Source: Bacillus_AB infantis_B | GTDB taxonomy: Bacteria > Bacillota > Bacilli > Bacillales > Cytobacillaceae | Reading direction: 5' to 3' | DNA: 64,000 nucleotides | Assembly: GCF_008180445.1 (NCBI RefSeq) | Contig: NZ_VTER01000005.1 | Coordinates: 266,124 to 330,123, forward strand | Part shown: positions 16,710 to 25,035 of the stretch, piece after piece | Position numbering within the stretch: the first letter of the stretch is position 1 | Layout of the letters: every line of letters begins with the position of its first letter | The notes under the pieces: generated by a model | What the model was told of the DNA's origin: nothing | Seen by the model: the letters and a program-made list of their open reading frames with translations, nothing else | The model's database searches: none | Position numbers and translations under genes: made by a program

Positions 16710-17813
16710 CTAATTTTGCACCGGTAACCTCTCCACTGCTACGAATCCGGCTGTTTTCTTGAATTTCATGTTATGGACAAAATTTTGCAACGAGTCTGAG
16801 CAATCTATTTGATCGAGGTTAAGCCTGTTCAAAGTGTTTTTATCTATCCTAACTGATAGAATTACCGATTTTTCTATATGCCCGGTAGCTGGATTGAGCT
16901 GATCATCCATGGCATGGATATAGACTGTATTTAACGGTAAAAGCGCGAACATATCCCGGGCTATTCTAAGAACACAGCTGCATACATAATCTTGCTGGAT
17001 ATCGTAGTATTTTCCTTTCGCCATTTTTCTTCTGGAGAGTTTCCCTGTTGGTGTCAAAGAAAGCTGATCATTTGGCACCACTTTTTCACTGTGTACATCG
17101 AATTCAACTTCCATTACATTGGGACTATCTGAAAAGAACTCAAACCCGCTTCCAAACTCCGCCAGATCATCCAACGGCGCAAATTCTTCTATCACCTGAA
17201 AATATGTATCTGTATCCCCTGCTAATACTCGTGCAGCAACCGAGCTATCTCTTTCCCACGAATTGTAATCTTCCTCATCCGCTCTTTTGGCTTCTTGGAC
17301 TTCTTGCAACAGTTTTGCCAAATCCTTGCCTTGGCTTCCGAGCAGTTTAGACATAAAACCGGGTTTATAGTTGTTTACATTCTGGACGGCGATTTTCTCT
17401 CTTTCTCCCATTTCCCCCATTCTCTTCTGAAAAGGAGGAATCGAATTCTTGATTGCATGCCAATTAATCTCATCATCAGCTTCTTTATGAATGGAATGGA
17501 TTCTTTCAATTGTATTTTCATAGCTTTCCACCGCTAGTTTGGCAGCTTCTAATTCGTTCAGTTTTTGTATTTCCTTTTGCCTAACCGCAAGTTCATCGTA
17601 TCGGCGATAAGAAGAAGTCTTTCTTTTACGTCCCCCGCTAGAAGTGTAATACACTCCTGTACCTGGAATGCCGGCTGTAACCCTGCTTCCTGATCTTGAA
17701 TTAACGCTATATCGCAATCCCTTCACACCAGCACTAACCCCAAGGCCTTTTGAACTAACATTTAATCGTACACCTGGTGCAACTTTAAAACTCTTTCTAA
17801 AACCAAGTCCCAT
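16710..17813 (-). CDS. DUF4236-containing protein
   Basis: 367 aa. The first 55 residues (MGLGFRKSFKVAPGVRLNVSSKG...SGSRVTAGIPGTGVYYTS) are a typical DUF4236 domain. A charged coiled-coil-like segment follows (about 70-200), then an uncharacterised globular C-terminus. No signal peptide or membrane helix. Function of the domain is unknown. Divergent from the Excalibur gene. Confidence 0.8.
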   Translation of the reverse strand: MGLGFRKSFKVAPGVRLNVSSKGLGVSAGVKGLRYSVNSRSGSRVTAGIPGTGVYYTSSGGRKRKTSSYRRYDELAVRQKEIQKLNELEAAKLAVESYENTIERIHSIHKEADDEINWHAIKNSIPPFQKRMGEMGEREKIAVQNVNNYKPGFMSKLLGSQGKDLAKLLQEVQEAKRADEEDYNSWERDSSVAARVLAGDTDTYFQVIEEFAPLDDLAEFGSGFEFFSDSPNVMEVEFDVHSEKVVPNDQLSLTPTGKLSRRKMAKGKYYDIQQDYVCSCVLRIARDMFALLPLNTVYIHAMDDQLNPATGHIEKSVILSVRIDKNTLNRLNLDQIDCSDSLQNFVHNMKFKKTAGFVAVERLPVQN

Positions 17814-17921
17814 AATTAATCACCTCTACTTCATTTTAATAGAACTCCGCAGAAAAAATACATTTTCTTCCAAAGCTATTATATGGTATCATGACTTTAT
17901 TACCATTAGGGAGGCTACATC

Positions 17922-18641
17922 TTGAAGTTTGTAAAGTATATTTTCCTGATAATCATTATTCTACTGTTATTGATCTGTATAGCCATGTCCCCACAAGCAT
18001 GGATAGGCATCATCATTTTCCTTGCAGGGTATTTTTTGAATAAACTCTATCAAAAAGGCAGGATTCAATTTTCCAAATCCAAATATCTAATGGCACTCGG
18101 TTTAATTTCAGCATTCATCCTGGTAGCCGCTTTCCCATCTGCTACATTGCCTGAAAAGGATAGTGCTGCGGATCTTAACGTAAGTAAGGTAGCAGCAACA
18201 GCTACTGTAGACGATAGTGTTGCTGAAAAAGAGGCTGCTGAGAATGCGAAAAAGGAAGAGGAGGCCGCTAAATTAGCTGAACAGAAGAAGCAGGATGAAG
18301 CTGAAAAAGCCGCTGAGCAAAAACGTCTTGAAGAAGAGAAAAAGAAAAAAGAACAGGAAGCTGCACTTGAGGCAGAGCGTAAAAGAAAAGACCAAGAAGC
18401 TGCATTAGAAGTGGAACGTAAACGCAAGGAGCAGGAAGCCGCATTGGAAGCAGAACGTAAACGCAAAGAACAAGAAGCTGCTGAAGCTGAGGCCGAACAG
18501 ACAGCTGTACAAACAGAATCATTCGCGAATTGCACAGAATTAAGAGAAGTATATCCAGATGGAGTAGACTCCAACCATCCGGCTTATACTTCAAAGATGG
18601 ACCGTGATAAGGATAATTGGGCATGCGAAAGAAGCAGATAA
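17922..18641 (+). CDS. Membrane-anchored coiled-coil protein with Excalibur domain
   Basis: 239 aa. TTG start, GGGAGG seven bases upstream. Two N-terminal membrane helices are followed by a long repetitive charged coil built from near-identical EAERKRKEQEAA blocks (about 105-185), then an Excalibur domain: C-x5-YPDGV...HPAYTSKMDRDKDNWACE. Excalibur is an extracellular calcium-binding DxDxDGxxCE-type motif; here the acidic core is DRDKDNWACE. The repeated blocks are prone to copy-number change. Role at the cell surface is inferred. Confidence 0.85.
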   Translation: MKFVKYIFLIIIILLLLICIAMSPQAWIGIIIFLAGYFLNKLYQKGRIQFSKSKYLMALGLISAFILVAAFPSATLPEKDSAADLNVSKVAATATVDDSVAEKEAAENAKKEEEAAKLAEQKKQDEAEKAAEQKRLEEEKKKKEQEAALEAERKRKDQEAALEVERKRKEQEAALEAERKRKEQEAAEAEAEQTAVQTESFANCTELREVYPDGVDSNHPAYTSKMDRDKDNWACERSR

Positions 18642-18656
18642 TCTGCTTCTTTTTTT
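18631..18656 (+). terminator. Intrinsic terminator of the Excalibur gene
   Basis: GAAGCAGA (18631-18638), loop TAA which is itself the stop codon, TCTGCTTC (18642-18649), then T7. A conventional terminator, showing that not all ends rely on REPINs. Confidence 0.85.
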
Positions 18657-18660
18657 GTAG

Positions 18661-18729
18661 GAGCCAAGGGGTCAGGTCACCTGGCCCCATCTCAATAAAA
18701 AAAGCCAAGGGGCCTGTCCCCCTGGCTCA
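18661..18729 (+). repeat. REPIN copy 13
   Basis: Two units, A7 spacer, between convergent genes. TCA 18727-18729 is the stop of the HmoA-like gene. Confidence 0.87.
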
Positions 18730-19059
18730 CTCAACCACCGTATAATTCCCAATCTCCATATCTATAACATACTCCGGCTTCGGCGGCTTCCCGCCACTCT
18801 CTTTAATCTTATTCCTATGCCCCGCAATATGCTCCGGACTCTTCTCCCATGCCTTCCATGCTTCTTCTGACTCCCAGCGGATAATCATCACTACCTCTTC
18901 TTCTCCGCGGCGGGCATTCTTCACCATCAGCTCACGGCCAATGAATCCTTCTCGCTGCTCAATCAGTGATGGCCCTTCACCAGGCTTCTTTTGAAAACGA
19001 TCAAGAATCTTATCAGCATTTCCTTCTGTCAATGTCCATTTGCGTATCTGTACAAACAT
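18727..19059 (-). CDS. hmoA: HmoA-like haem-degrading monooxygenase (ABM fold)
   Basis: 110 aa. It resembles B. subtilis HmoA in pattern: MFVQIRKWTLTEGNADK at the start and NARRGEEEVVMIIRWESEEAWKAWEKSPEHIAGH in the middle. IsdG/HmoA-type enzymes open the haem ring to release iron, which fits the nearby Fur-controlled siderophore transporter. No Fur box is visible just upstream, where a REPIN and the methyltransferase lie. Ribosome site GGAGGG. General antibiotic-biosynthesis-monooxygenase family membership is sure; haem specificity is inferred. Confidence 0.78.
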   Translation of the reverse strand: MFVQIRKWTLTEGNADKILDRFQKKPGEGPSLIEQREGFIGRELMVKNARRGEEEVVMIIRWESEEAWKAWEKSPEHIAGHRNKIKESGGKPPKPEYVIDMEIGNYTVVE

Positions 19060-19078
19060 TTATATCCCTCCAATTAGT

Positions 19079-19144
19079 AAGCCACAGGGACAGACCCCTT
19101 GGCCCAGTTTCAAAATGAGCCACGGTACCTGTCCCCTCGGCTCA
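19079..19144 (+). repeat. REPIN copy 14
   Basis: Two units with spacer tttcaaaatgagcc. TCA 19142-19144 is the stop of the methyltransferase gene. Confidence 0.86.
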
Positions 19145-19777
19145 CTTCACTCTAGATACTGTCAGCCCATCCCCAATTGGCACCAATACAGATTCCAATC
19201 TCGGGTGGTCTGCAACAGCTTGATTGAACTTTTTCATAAATTCTGTATGCCGTGTTGGTTCTCTATCCTCATCCGCCACCGTACCTTTTGCGAGTACATT
19301 GTCACAAACGATCAATGCTCCCTCTTCCGCCAAATGAATGCAATGCTCCAGGTAGTTTTCGTAATTCTCTTTATCGGCATCTATGAAGAAGAAGTCGAAC
19401 TTCTTATTGTCATCCACAAACCGGTCCAGGCTTTCCAAAGCAGGTCCAGTCAGATACGACACCCGTCCGCCAACCCCCGCTTTTTCCAGGTTACTATAGG
19501 CCAGCTGTGCATAACTTTCCACCAGTTCAAGTGAAGTCAATCTTCCTTCGCTGCCGAATCCTCTTGCAAGGCAAATTCCGCTGTACCCTCCAAGCGCCCC
19601 TATTTCAAGTACATTTTTAGCACCTGAGATGGATACCAGCATTGTCAGCACCTTTCCCGTAGATGGTGAGACAGAGATAGACCGCATCCCATTATCAACG
19701 ATGGATGAAAGAACTTCCTCCAGCAGTGCATCCTCCTTATAAAACACCGAATCAATATAATGATTTATCTGCTTCAA
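19142..19777 (-). CDS. Class I SAM-dependent O-methyltransferase
   Basis: 211 aa from TTG 19777, which has AAGGGAG at correct spacing; the longer frame upstream is REPIN read-through. Motif I (KNVLEIGALGGYSGICLARG) and the metal-site/post-II motif (FDFFFIDADKENYENYLEH) mark the catechol/caffeoyl-CoA O-methyltransferase group, which are divalent-metal dependent. Substrate unknown. Lies between two iron-related transcription units but no shared control is visible. Confidence 0.82.
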   Translation of the reverse strand: MKQINHYIDSVFYKEDALLEEVLSSIVDNGMRSISVSPSTGKVLTMLVSISGAKNVLEIGALGGYSGICLARGFGSEGRLTSLELVESYAQLAYSNLEKAGVGGRVSYLTGPALESLDRFVDDNKKFDFFFIDADKENYENYLEHCIHLAEEGALIVCDNVLAKGTVADEDREPTRHTEFMKKFNQAVADHPRLESVLVPIGDGLTVSRVK

Positions 19778-19795
19778 TGAAATCACTCCCTTATG

Positions 19796-19938
19796 TGCCG
19801 AGGGGACAGGTCCCCTGGCCATGTTTCAAAAAGAGCCAACGAACCCGACCCCCTGGCCCTGCTTCAAAAAGAGCCAACGGACCCGACCCTCTGGCTCAGT
19901 CTCAAAAAAGAGCCAAGGGAACCGACCCCTTGGCTCAC
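19796..19938 (+). repeat. REPIN copy 15 (tandem expansion)
   Basis: At least four units: three gagccaac/agg-type units in tandem, each with an A-rich spacer (caaaaa). The loops are CCCGA or CCGA, a variant seen nowhere else. An example of local array growth. Confidence 0.85.
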
Positions 19939-19940
19939 TT

Positions 19941-20969
19941 TTATTTCAACTCAGCCAATACTTCTTCGATCTTCGCGAGTTCGGACTGGAGTCCGCCGCC
20001 GCCCAGGTACCAAAGAGGGCCGTCAAGGTAAACGATTTTTTTGTTTTTGTAAGCTTCTGTTTTCTTGACGATTTCGTTTTCCATATCCTTGTCGATATTC
20101 GATTCGCCGCCAATTGCCGCTGTCCGGTCGATGACGAATAATACCTGCGGGTCAAACTCAAGGATTGCTTCAAAACCGAAGTTTGAACCATGTGATGAAG
20201 ATTCGATATCTTCTGTTACCGGCTTGAAGCCATAATTATCATAAATGTAGCCGTAGCGTGAGTTTGTAGCAAATCCGGACAGTTGCCCTTCGTTGTACAT
20301 AGTCACTAATGAAGTTTCATAGTTTCCAGAAAGTTTGTTGACTTCCTCTAGAGCAGTATCGATTTTTGCAAGATACTCTTCAGCTTCAGCTTCTTTGCCG
20401 AACATTTTTGCTGCTAGATCGACAGATGATTCGAATGTGCCCCAGTAGTCTTCCTGCGAAGTTCCGACAAACACAACAGGAGCAATTTCTTTCAGCTCTT
20501 CGTAGAATGCTGATTGACGGCCGGAAATGAAGATCACATCCGGATCCAGTTCTGCGATGTCTTCAAGGAGAGGCTCTTTCAAGCCCCCTACGCTTGAATA
20601 ATCATCAGAAGAATATTTCTCAAGGTGGGCTGGCAAAGTATTGTCTTTCGCAACGCCTGTGATTCCTTCAACACCAAGTGCATCCAGCGTATCCAGGAAA
20701 CCGAAGTCAAATACGACGATATTGTCTGGCATTGTTTCAAATTCCACTTCATCAAAGTTATAAGGATCTGCGCCTTTATCTCCTTCAATTGAAGCCACTG
20801 TCGGAGATACCGTCATCGGATAAGCACCATTCTGCTCTTCTGCTGCCGCAGAAGTCTGCTCGGCTGCAGGCTTAACTTCTTTTTCTCCTGAAGCTTCCTC
20901 ATCGGATCCACATGCTGCAAGCATGAGTGAAGCTGCTAGTAGTGCACTCGCGATTTTCCATTTTTTCAT
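19941..20969 (-). CDS. yclQ: Siderophore (petrobactin-type) ABC transporter substrate-binding lipoprotein
   Basis: 342 aa. Lipoprotein signal with lipobox LMLAAC-G at about 16-21, then a helical-backbone periplasmic-type siderophore-binding fold. Strong resemblance to YclQ/FatB proteins (NIVVFDFGFLDTLDALGV, DPDVIFISGRQS). Gene order yclN-O-P-Q is the B. subtilis petrobactin system. Here yclQ is separated from yclP by a terminator and has its own Fur-type promoter, allowing more binding protein than permease. Confidence 0.88.
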   Translation of the reverse strand: MKKWKIASALLAASLMLAACGSDEEASGEKEVKPAAEQTSAAAEEQNGAYPMTVSPTVASIEGDKGADPYNFDEVEFETMPDNIVVFDFGFLDTLDALGVEGITGVAKDNTLPAHLEKYSSDDYSSVGGLKEPLLEDIAELDPDVIFISGRQSAFYEELKEIAPVVFVGTSQEDYWGTFESSVDLAAKMFGKEAEAEEYLAKIDTALEEVNKLSGNYETSLVTMYNEGQLSGFATNSRYGYIYDNYGFKPVTEDIESSSHGSNFGFEAILEFDPQVLFVIDRTAAIGGESNIDKDMENEIVKKTEAYKNKKIVYLDGPLWYLGGGGLQSELAKIEEVLAELK

Positions 20970-21008
20970 CTGTCGTTCTCCCCTTGCTATGTATTTGGTA
21001 TTTGATGA

Positions 21009-21067
21009 TGATAATCATTATCACTGATAACAATTCTCATTATAGAGCCGGTAAATCTCAAAGTCAA
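21009..21067 (-). promoter_or_regulatory. Fur-controlled promoter of yclQ
   Basis: Minus strand: TTGACT (21062-21067), 17 bp, TATAAT (21039-21044). A perfect 7-1-7 Fur box TGATAAT-C-ATTATCA (21009-21023) and a second imperfect one (21025-21039) abut the -10, a tandem arrangement that should give tight iron repression. Confidence 0.85.
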
Positions 21068-21096
21068 CTAGATTTATAAATAATTTTGATTTTTTG

Positions 21097-21156
21097 TAAA
21101 AAAAAGACAATCTCCGCAAAACAGCCTTCTAGTAGACTATTTTGCAGAGACTGCCC
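21097..21156 (-). terminator. Intrinsic terminator after yclP
   Basis: Minus-strand stem GGCAGTCTCTGCAAAATAG (21137-21155) pairs with CTGTTTTGCGGAGATTGTC (21106-21124) and is followed by a run of U. It separates yclNOP from yclQ. Confidence 0.82.
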
Positions 21157-21165
21157 ATAAATTTT

Positions 21166-21933
21166 TCAAGCATGCGAATTAAAATAAACACAGATGCGGC
21201 ATCCATTCTGCTCCTGAATAGGAATGTCCATATCGTAAATCTCGCGCAACGCATCAGAATTAATAATCTCATGGGTCTTCCCGTTCTTCACGAGCTTCCC
21301 ATTTTTCAAAGCCACAATGCGGTCCGAATACACAGACGCAAAGTTAATATCATGCAGCACAATGACAACCGTTTTTCCAAGCTCATCAACGAGCCTGCGC
21401 AAAATTTTCATAATCTGGACAGAGTGCTTCATATCAAGGTTATTGAGCGGCTCATCAAGCAAAATATAATCCGTATCCTGGGCAATGACCATGGCAATGA
21501 ACGCACGCTGCTTCTGCCCGCCTGACAGTTCATCCAGAAACTGATCCTGCATTTCCAGCAGATTCATATATTCCAGCGCCTGCTCAACGAGTTTTTCATC
21601 CTCGGCTGTCAGGCGGCCTTTTGAATACGGATAGCGGCCAAACGAAACCAGCTCGCGCACGGTCAAACGGACATTGATATAATTGGACTGCTTCAAAATG
21701 GATACGCGTTTGGCGAACCCATTGGACTTCCATTTTTTTATATTGTTTTTATCCAACAGAACTTCACCTGTATCTGAATCCAATAGACGGCTTACCATCG
21801 AAAGAAGCGTCGATTTACCAGCACCATTCGGCCCGATGAATGACGTAATCGTCCCCGGCTCGATTGTGACCGACACATCCTCCACAACAGGCTTTTTGCC
21901 AAAATGCTTTGTGAGACCCTTGATTTCTATCAT
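21166..21933 (-). CDS. yclP: Siderophore ABC transporter ATP-binding protein
   Basis: 255 aa. Walker A GPNGAGKST, signature LSGGQKQRAF, Walker B YILLDEPLNNLD and the H-loop (VIVLHDINFA) are all intact. Cytoplasmic ATPase energising uptake through the YclN/YclO channel. It overlaps the yclO stop by 4 bp, so it is co-translated with the permeases. Confidence 0.92.
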   Translation of the reverse strand: MIEIKGLTKHFGKKPVVEDVSVTIEPGTITSFIGPNGAGKSTLLSMVSRLLDSDTGEVLLDKNNIKKWKSNGFAKRVSILKQSNYINVRLTVRELVSFGRYPYSKGRLTAEDEKLVEQALEYMNLLEMQDQFLDELSGGQKQRAFIAMVIAQDTDYILLDEPLNNLDMKHSVQIMKILRRLVDELGKTVVIVLHDINFASVYSDRIVALKNGKLVKNGKTHEIINSDALREIYDMDIPIQEQNGCRICVYFNSHA

Positions 21934-22886
21934 CCTGCTGACCTGCTTTCTTTTAATAATAAGTAAATAAAGTAAACGCCGCCGACAAAATTGATAATCA
22001 CACTTAAAGTGGTACGAAGTTCAAAAATATGTTCCACAAGGAATTGCCCGCCGACCAGGGCAATGATACTGATCAGGCTGGCACCCAATATCAGCACAGA
22101 ATGCTTATAGGTCGCCAAAAATTGATAAGACAGATTGGCTACAATCAGGCCAAAGAACGTAATCGGCCCCACTAATGCGGTCGAAGTGGCAATCAGCACG
22201 GACGACAGGATCAGAATATTCATCACCATGCGGTCATAGTTGATGCCAAGATTCATCGCATTGTCGCGTCCAAGCGACATCACATCCAGCTGCCCCATGA
22301 TTCGGAATCCGTAGATGAACGCCACGAGCAGGATGCCGGCCGCTATCATTAATAAATCAGATTTCACATTGGTAAAAGTCGCAAACAAGCGGCTTTGAAG
22401 GCTTAAATATTCAACTGGATCGATGATAACCTGCAGGAAAGTCACAAGGCTGCCGAGCAGCGTCCCGATGATCATCCCAATCAACAGAAGCAGATATATA
22501 GGATACTTATCAGCCCTGAATAAGAAGCGATAGAGCAGGAGCGCAAACAGGACCATCGCAAAAATCGCTGTGCCGAAATTCAAATATTTATTCAGCACCC
22601 AGACAGACATTGATCCGCCGAAAAAGTAGATCAGGGTCTGCACCACTTCATACATGGAGCCAAGCCCCATCATCGAAGGCGTCAGGATGCGGTTATGGGT
22701 GATCGTCTGGAACACGACGGTCGAATACGCTATCGCCGTTCCGGTTATCACCATCGCGGCTATTTTCATCATCCGCCTTGGGAAGGCGTAATCAAAGCCG
22801 CCTTTAATATCGTAAAAAGCATAGAATAATATACTAACAATGGCCAGCACGGCAAGGAATATCAGCTTCGTACTATTTTTTCGCAT
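21930..22886 (-). CDS. yclO: Siderophore ABC transporter permease
   Basis: 318 aa, FecCD-type with about nine membrane helices. Contains the family loop FGLIVANLSYQF near the C-terminal third for contact with the ATPase. It overlaps yclN by 14 bp. Pairs with YclN to form the membrane channel. Confidence 0.9.
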   Translation of the reverse strand: MRKNSTKLIFLAVLAIVSILFYAFYDIKGGFDYAFPRRMMKIAAMVITGTAIAYSTVVFQTITHNRILTPSMMGLGSMYEVVQTLIYFFGGSMSVWVLNKYLNFGTAIFAMVLFALLLYRFLFRADKYPIYLLLLIGMIIGTLLGSLVTFLQVIIDPVEYLSLQSRLFATFTNVKSDLLMIAAGILLVAFIYGFRIMGQLDVMSLGRDNAMNLGINYDRMVMNILILSSVLIATSTALVGPITFFGLIVANLSYQFLATYKHSVLILGASLISIIALVGGQFLVEHIFELRTTLSVIINFVGGVYFIYLLLKESRSAG

Positions 22887-23847
22887 ATGCTCTCCCCCTA
22901 AACAGCATAATTAAGAAGATCGCACTGCCGATTACTGCCACTGTTACATTGACCGGAATCTCGTATGGATGGATCACAATCCGCCCGATGATGTCGCAAA
23001 TGAGCAGGAAAACAATCCCCAATAAAGCGGTATGCGGGATGGATTTGCGCAAATTATCGCCCAGATAAAGCGAAACGATATTCGGCACAATCAGCCCCAG
23101 GAACGGAATGACACCGACTGTCAGCACGACAGTTGTAGAAATAACGGCAACCAGGATAAGCCCTAGGTTCAGCACAACCTTATAGCTCAAGCCCAGATTC
23201 TTCGCAAAATCCTCGCCCATACCTGCCACCGTGAACTTATTCGCGTAAATATACGCCAGGATCACCGCTGGAACACTTATGTATAAAAGCTCATACCGGC
23301 CGGAAATCACTAACGTGAAGCTCCCCATCAGCCAGGAAGAAATATTCTGGAGCAGGTCTGCCTCATAAGCAAAAAACGTCGTGATCGAGGATAAAATATT
23401 CCCATACATAATCCCGACCAGCGGCACAAAAATAACATCCTTGAACTTCACCCGGTCGAGAATCTGCATGAAAACAAATGTCCCCGCCAAAGCAAACGCA
23501 AAGCTGAAAAGCACCTGCTGCGTATACGTCACATTCGTAAAAAACAGCATCGAAATCAAAATCCCCAGCTTCGCTGCATCCAGCGTACCGGCCGTCGTCG
23601 GCGACACAAACTTATTCCGGCTCAAAGACTGCATAATCAGACCGGCAATACTCATCCCCGCCCCAGCCAAAATGATCGCCATCAAACGCGGCACCCGGCT
23701 GATCAGGAAAATCTGCGCCTCATCCGACTCCCAATCAAGCAAATCACTGACCCTGATATCAATCGCCCCAATAAAAAGCGACACACCAGACAAAACCAAA
23801 GCTGCAATTCCCAAAACCCATAATTTCATAGCTAATCCTCTTATCAT
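22873..23847 (-). CDS. yclN: Siderophore ABC transporter permease
   Basis: 324 aa, FecCD-type permease, first gene of the yclNOP unit. Carries the RVPRLMAIILAGAGMSIAGLIMQSL motif near the N-terminus and LGLIVPNIVSLYLGDNLRKSIP as the ATPase-coupling loop. Transcribed from a Fur-box promoter 30-90 bp upstream. Confidence 0.9.
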   Translation of the reverse strand: MIRGLAMKLWVLGIAALVLSGVSLFIGAIDIRVSDLLDWESDEAQIFLISRVPRLMAIILAGAGMSIAGLIMQSLSRNKFVSPTTAGTLDAAKLGILISMLFFTNVTYTQQVLFSFAFALAGTFVFMQILDRVKFKDVIFVPLVGIMYGNILSSITTFFAYEADLLQNISSWLMGSFTLVISGRYELLYISVPAVILAYIYANKFTVAGMGEDFAKNLGLSYKVVLNLGLILVAVISTTVVLTVGVIPFLGLIVPNIVSLYLGDNLRKSIPHTALLGIVFLLICDIIGRIVIHPYEIPVNVTVAVIGSAIFLIMLFRGRAYAKK

Positions 23848-23875
23848 TCTCTGTTTCTATTATCAGTGTAACAGT

Positions 23876-23935
23876 TGATAATGATTATCATCCTTATTTA
23901 GTTTTTATTATATGACAAGGATTGGGAAAAATCAA
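23876..23935 (-). promoter_or_regulatory. Fur-controlled promoter of yclNOP
   Basis: Minus strand: TTGATT (23930-23935), 17 bp, TATAAT (23907-23912). A perfect 7-1-7 Fur box TGATAAT-G-ATTATCA (23876-23890) lies just downstream, over the expected start point. Confidence 0.87.
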
Positions 23936-23961
23936 AGGGGAATTTGGGCGGGTAGGGTGTG

Positions 23962-24105
23962 TGGGCCAGGGGGTCTGGCCCTCTGGCCCAATTTCTCCCA
24001 TTGAGTCACGGTGAGCCAAGGGGTGAGCCAAGGGGTGAGCCAAAGGGTCAGGTCCCCCGGCCCAATTTTCCCAAAATGAGCCATGGTACCTGTCCCCACG
24101 GCTTC
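23962..24105 (+). repeat. REPIN copy 16 (expanded, 3' flank of the RAYT gene)
   Basis: Several decayed units. Includes three perfect or near-perfect 12-bp direct repeats, gtgagccaaggg, at 24011, 24023 and 24035, i.e. tandem copies of just the left arm. It ends at the RAYT stop codon. Confidence 0.82.
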
Positions 24106-24865
24106 AACCCAATCGCTGAATCACACTTCTCGATACCCCCGTAACTCTCGATAATTGTCTGTCAGAGACTCCCTCTAGTCTTCTTAACTCTTTTAAAATC
24201 GTATTTCGCTGCGGTTTATTCATTTGCTGCAGCATACTGGTATGATGAATTCCGATTTCACGTATATAGCTGATCAGTTGTTCATCTGTTTTACGTGAGC
24301 GCGGGTTATCCTCCAGGCATTCATCCTGGTTTAGTGCAGTCATATATTCTTTAAATAAGGTTATGGATTCGTCTTTGTTTTGGGAGAATAATTTAAGGGC
24401 AGCCGCGGTGTTTAATGGGCTTGATGGGGAAGTATATTCATGGATACTGGTCCATTTACTGGAGAATGCAGTCCTGGCCAGACCAGCTTTCAGAGGGTTT
24501 TGGTGAATATAGCGGATTACTTTGAGGAAATAAGGTGTGGTTTCAACATTTTCACTTCGGAACCGGCCTTGAAACAAGTGCCCGCAGCGATCGTATTTTG
24601 TGTTATACCAATAAACATAGCTTGAGCTGAGGTTTTTGACTATATCCGATAAAGCTGTTTCTTTTTCTTTCAGCAGCAGGTGAACGTGGTTATCCATAAG
24701 GCAGTAAGCGAAAAGATCGAAATCATATTTCTTCTTATACTTCCATATCGTATAAATAAATCGCCGCCTGTCTTCATCATCTTCAAAAATCGTCTGCTTA
24801 TTGATCCCCCTTAACATGACATGATATATGCCGGTCACACTCTTCTTCCTAGATTGTCTAGGCAT
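24104..24865 (-). CDS. REP-associated tyrosine transposase (RAYT, Y1_Tnp / IS200-like)
   Basis: 253 aa from ATG 24865, with GGAGGTG upstream; the longer frame is REPIN read-through. Y1_Tnp domain: GIYHVMLRGINKQTIF start, HUH metal motif H60-V61-H62 in LMDNHVHLLL, a tyrosine-rich helix (YVYWYN, 83-88) likely holding the catalytic Tyr, and GHLFQGRF...YIHQNPLKAGL, all RAYT hallmarks. The C-terminus (LSRVTGVSRSVIQRL) looks like a helix-turn-helix. RAYTs are single-copy, domesticated relatives of IS200/IS605 transposases that cleave single-stranded REP hairpins. It is bracketed by REPIN copies at 23962 and 24971 and is the best candidate for the enzyme that spread them. Confidence 0.88.
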   Translation of the reverse strand: MPRQSRKKSVTGIYHVMLRGINKQTIFEDDEDRRRFIYTIWKYKKKYDFDLFAYCLMDNHVHLLLKEKETALSDIVKNLSSSYVYWYNTKYDRCGHLFQGRFRSENVETTPYFLKVIRYIHQNPLKAGLARTAFSSKWTSIHEYTSPSSPLNTAAALKLFSQNKDESITLFKEYMTALNQDECLEDNPRSRKTDEQLISYIREIGIHHTSMLQQMNKPQRNTILKELRRLEGVSDRQLSRVTGVSRSVIQRLG

Positions 24866-24885
24866 TTGGCACCTCCATTCTCTAG

Positions 24886-24930
24886 CTGCAGGGACTGGCC
24901 ATCCAGCCATGCAGTCCCTGGCTTTCATAA
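24886..24930. repeat. Diverged dyad upstream of the RAYT gene
   Basis: Imperfect inverted repeat: AGCTGCAGGGACTGGC and GCCATGCAGTCCCTGGCT around a short loop (about 24889-24921). Length and AGCC/GGCT ends recall a REPIN unit, but the core differs. It could be an older repeat relative or a control site in the RAYT leader. Confidence 0.45.
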
Positions 24931-24970
24931 TATCTATTCGACCAAGAGATGAAAACTCCTGCACGGGGGT

Positions 24971-25035
24971 GAGCCAGGGGGTCAGGTCCCTTGGCCCATT
25001 TAAAAAAGAGCCAAGGGGTCTGTCCCCCTGGCTCA
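24971..25035 (+). repeat. REPIN copy 17 (5' flank of the RAYT gene)
   Basis: Two units with A6 spacer. Together with copy 16 it brackets the RAYT gene. TCA 25033-25035 is the stop of the next leftward gene. Confidence 0.9.

Noticed and set aside
18065..18574. Ser/Ala/Arg-rich frame antisense to the Excalibur coiled coil
   Set aside because: Low-complexity complement of the repetitive coil, not a gene.
24104..24865. RAYT gene as an autonomous IS200 element
   Set aside because: No IS200/IS605-type left and right ends or accessory tnpB; size, C-terminal extension and flanking REPINs fit a RAYT better.
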